From contig NZ_CBCSCO010000001.1 of assembly GCF_965138505.1 (NCBI RefSeq), forward strand, positions 186,001-250,000: a stretch of 64,000 bases of DNA, in the 5' to 3' direction. This DNA is from Litorimonas haliclonae (GTDB lineage: Bacteria; Pseudomonadota; Alphaproteobacteria; Caulobacterales; Maricaulaceae). Made by a program: the position numbers and the translations under genes. How positions within the stretch are numbered: the stretch's first letter is position 1; every line of letters starts with the position of its first letter. Below are positions 63,633 to 64,000 of this stretch, piece after piece. The notes below the pieces were generated by a model. That model was not told where the DNA came from and did not search any database. It saw only the letters and a list, made by a program, of their open reading frames with translations.

Positions 63633-64000
63633 TTACAAACTCCGGCCAATCAAGACTTTCATGATTTCGTTTGTGCCGCCGTAAATCCGCTGGACGCGGC
63701 TGTCGCGATACATGCGGCCAATGCGGTATTCATTCATGAAGCCGTAGCCGCCATGGAGTTGGAGACAGCGGTCAATGACTTCGCATTCTTTGTCCGTGAC
63801 CCAATATTTCGCCATGGACGCTGTCACCGTGTCGAGTTCCCCTTTGAGATGTTTCGCGGCGCAGTCATAGACAAATGTCTTGGCGATTTTGACGATGGTT
63901 TTGCACTCGGCCAATTCGAACTGCGTGTTCTGGAAATTGATAATCGGCTTTCCGAAGGCCTGTCGCTCTTTGCAATATTCAATGGTAAGGCGAAGCGCCT
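63633..64000 (-). CDS. Acyl-CoA dehydrogenase (C-terminal part, cut by window edge)
   Basis: The 122 visible codons encode the C-terminal helical domain of an acyl-CoA dehydrogenase: ERQAFGKPI, the LQLHGGYGFMNEYRIGRMYRDSRV block, and the terminal IYGGTNEIMKVLIGRSL, which contacts FAD and the next subunit. The start lies beyond 64000. With the crotonase gene it suggests fatty-acid beta-oxidation. Confidence 0.95.
   Translation of the reverse strand, partial: ALRLTIEYCKERQAFGKPIINFQNTQFELAECKTIVKIAKTFVYDCAAKHLKGELDTVTASMAKYWVTDKECEVIDRCLQLHGGYGFMNEYRIGRMYRDSRVQRIYGGTNEIMKVLIGRSL

Noticed and set aside
1..64000. tRNA genes, CRISPR arrays, prophage or transposase genes
   Set aside because: No tRNA-like cloverleaf, no regularly spaced repeats, and no transposase, integrase or phage structural genes were seen on reading both strands.

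Overview
The window is a gene-dense stretch of a bacterial chromosome, most likely from a marine, mid-GC alphaproteobacterium of the Hyphomonadales/Maricaulales type. Support for this: the tolQ-tolR-tolA-tolB-pal-cpoB-tilS-ftsH order, a DUF4167 gene directly after prmC, an alphaproteobacterial-type HisRS, a SapC-family protein, a Flp-pilus TadG-like protein, and an ScsB-type reductase next to an envelope peroxiredoxin-like protein. The genus is inference. I saw no tRNA or rRNA genes, no CRISPR array, no prophage and no intact insertion sequence.

Layout. 1-7.3 kb: tol-pal envelope cluster, tilS and the 5' part of ftsH, all on the minus strand. 7.6-9.4 kb: a small lipoprotein, then prfA with an ABM-like gene. 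9.4-13.4 kb: an alkane module in which a tetR plus TonB-receptor operon is divergent from alkB, with a promoter and an overlapping perfect palindrome between them. 13.4-21.2 kb: a giant MscS channel, uup, a TadG-like protein with a poly-Asp tract, and YceI. 21.2-27.4 kb: ppk2-pgi, a cyclophilin lipoprotein, hisS, a peroxiredoxin and a glyoxalase-II-like hydrolase. 27.5-38.4 kb: a YdbH-like giant protein, an M23 peptidase, a DUF4282 protein with AT-hook-like tail, clpB, a DUF4167 protein, prmC and a hydrolase. 38.4-41 kb: a glycosyltransferase, then infC-rpmI-rplT, where infC seems to start at a rare AUC codon.

41-43.1 kb holds a second TonB receptor. 43.1-44.2 kb is about 1 kb with no convincing gene but many stem-loops, including a perfect 14-bp inverted repeat. 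44.2-47.0 kb is an AraC-SDR-SDR cassette whose later part is clearly more GC-rich than its neighbours and looks acquired. 47.4-49.5 kb: ffh-rpsP. 49.6-55 kb: ergothioneine genes egtB-egtD, a flavodoxin-fold oxidoreductase, a lipoprotein hydrolase and kynureninase. 55-58.7 kb: a secreted unknown, then the peroxiredoxin-like protein and ScsB/DsbD. 58.8-64 kb: SapC divergent from zur, a hot-dog thioesterase-like protein, a hydrolase, a phosphatase, a crotonase, a REP-like repeat and the 3' end of an acyl-CoA dehydrogenase gene.

The genes mostly serve core functions: envelope integrity, translation, secretion, redox and thiol defence, and lipid or alkane oxidation. The parts most worth a second look are the alkB/TetR/TonB control region, the noncanonical infC start with the structured rpmI leader, and the structured non-coding kilobase beside the acquired SDR cassette. 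I found no clearly undescribed multi-gene system.
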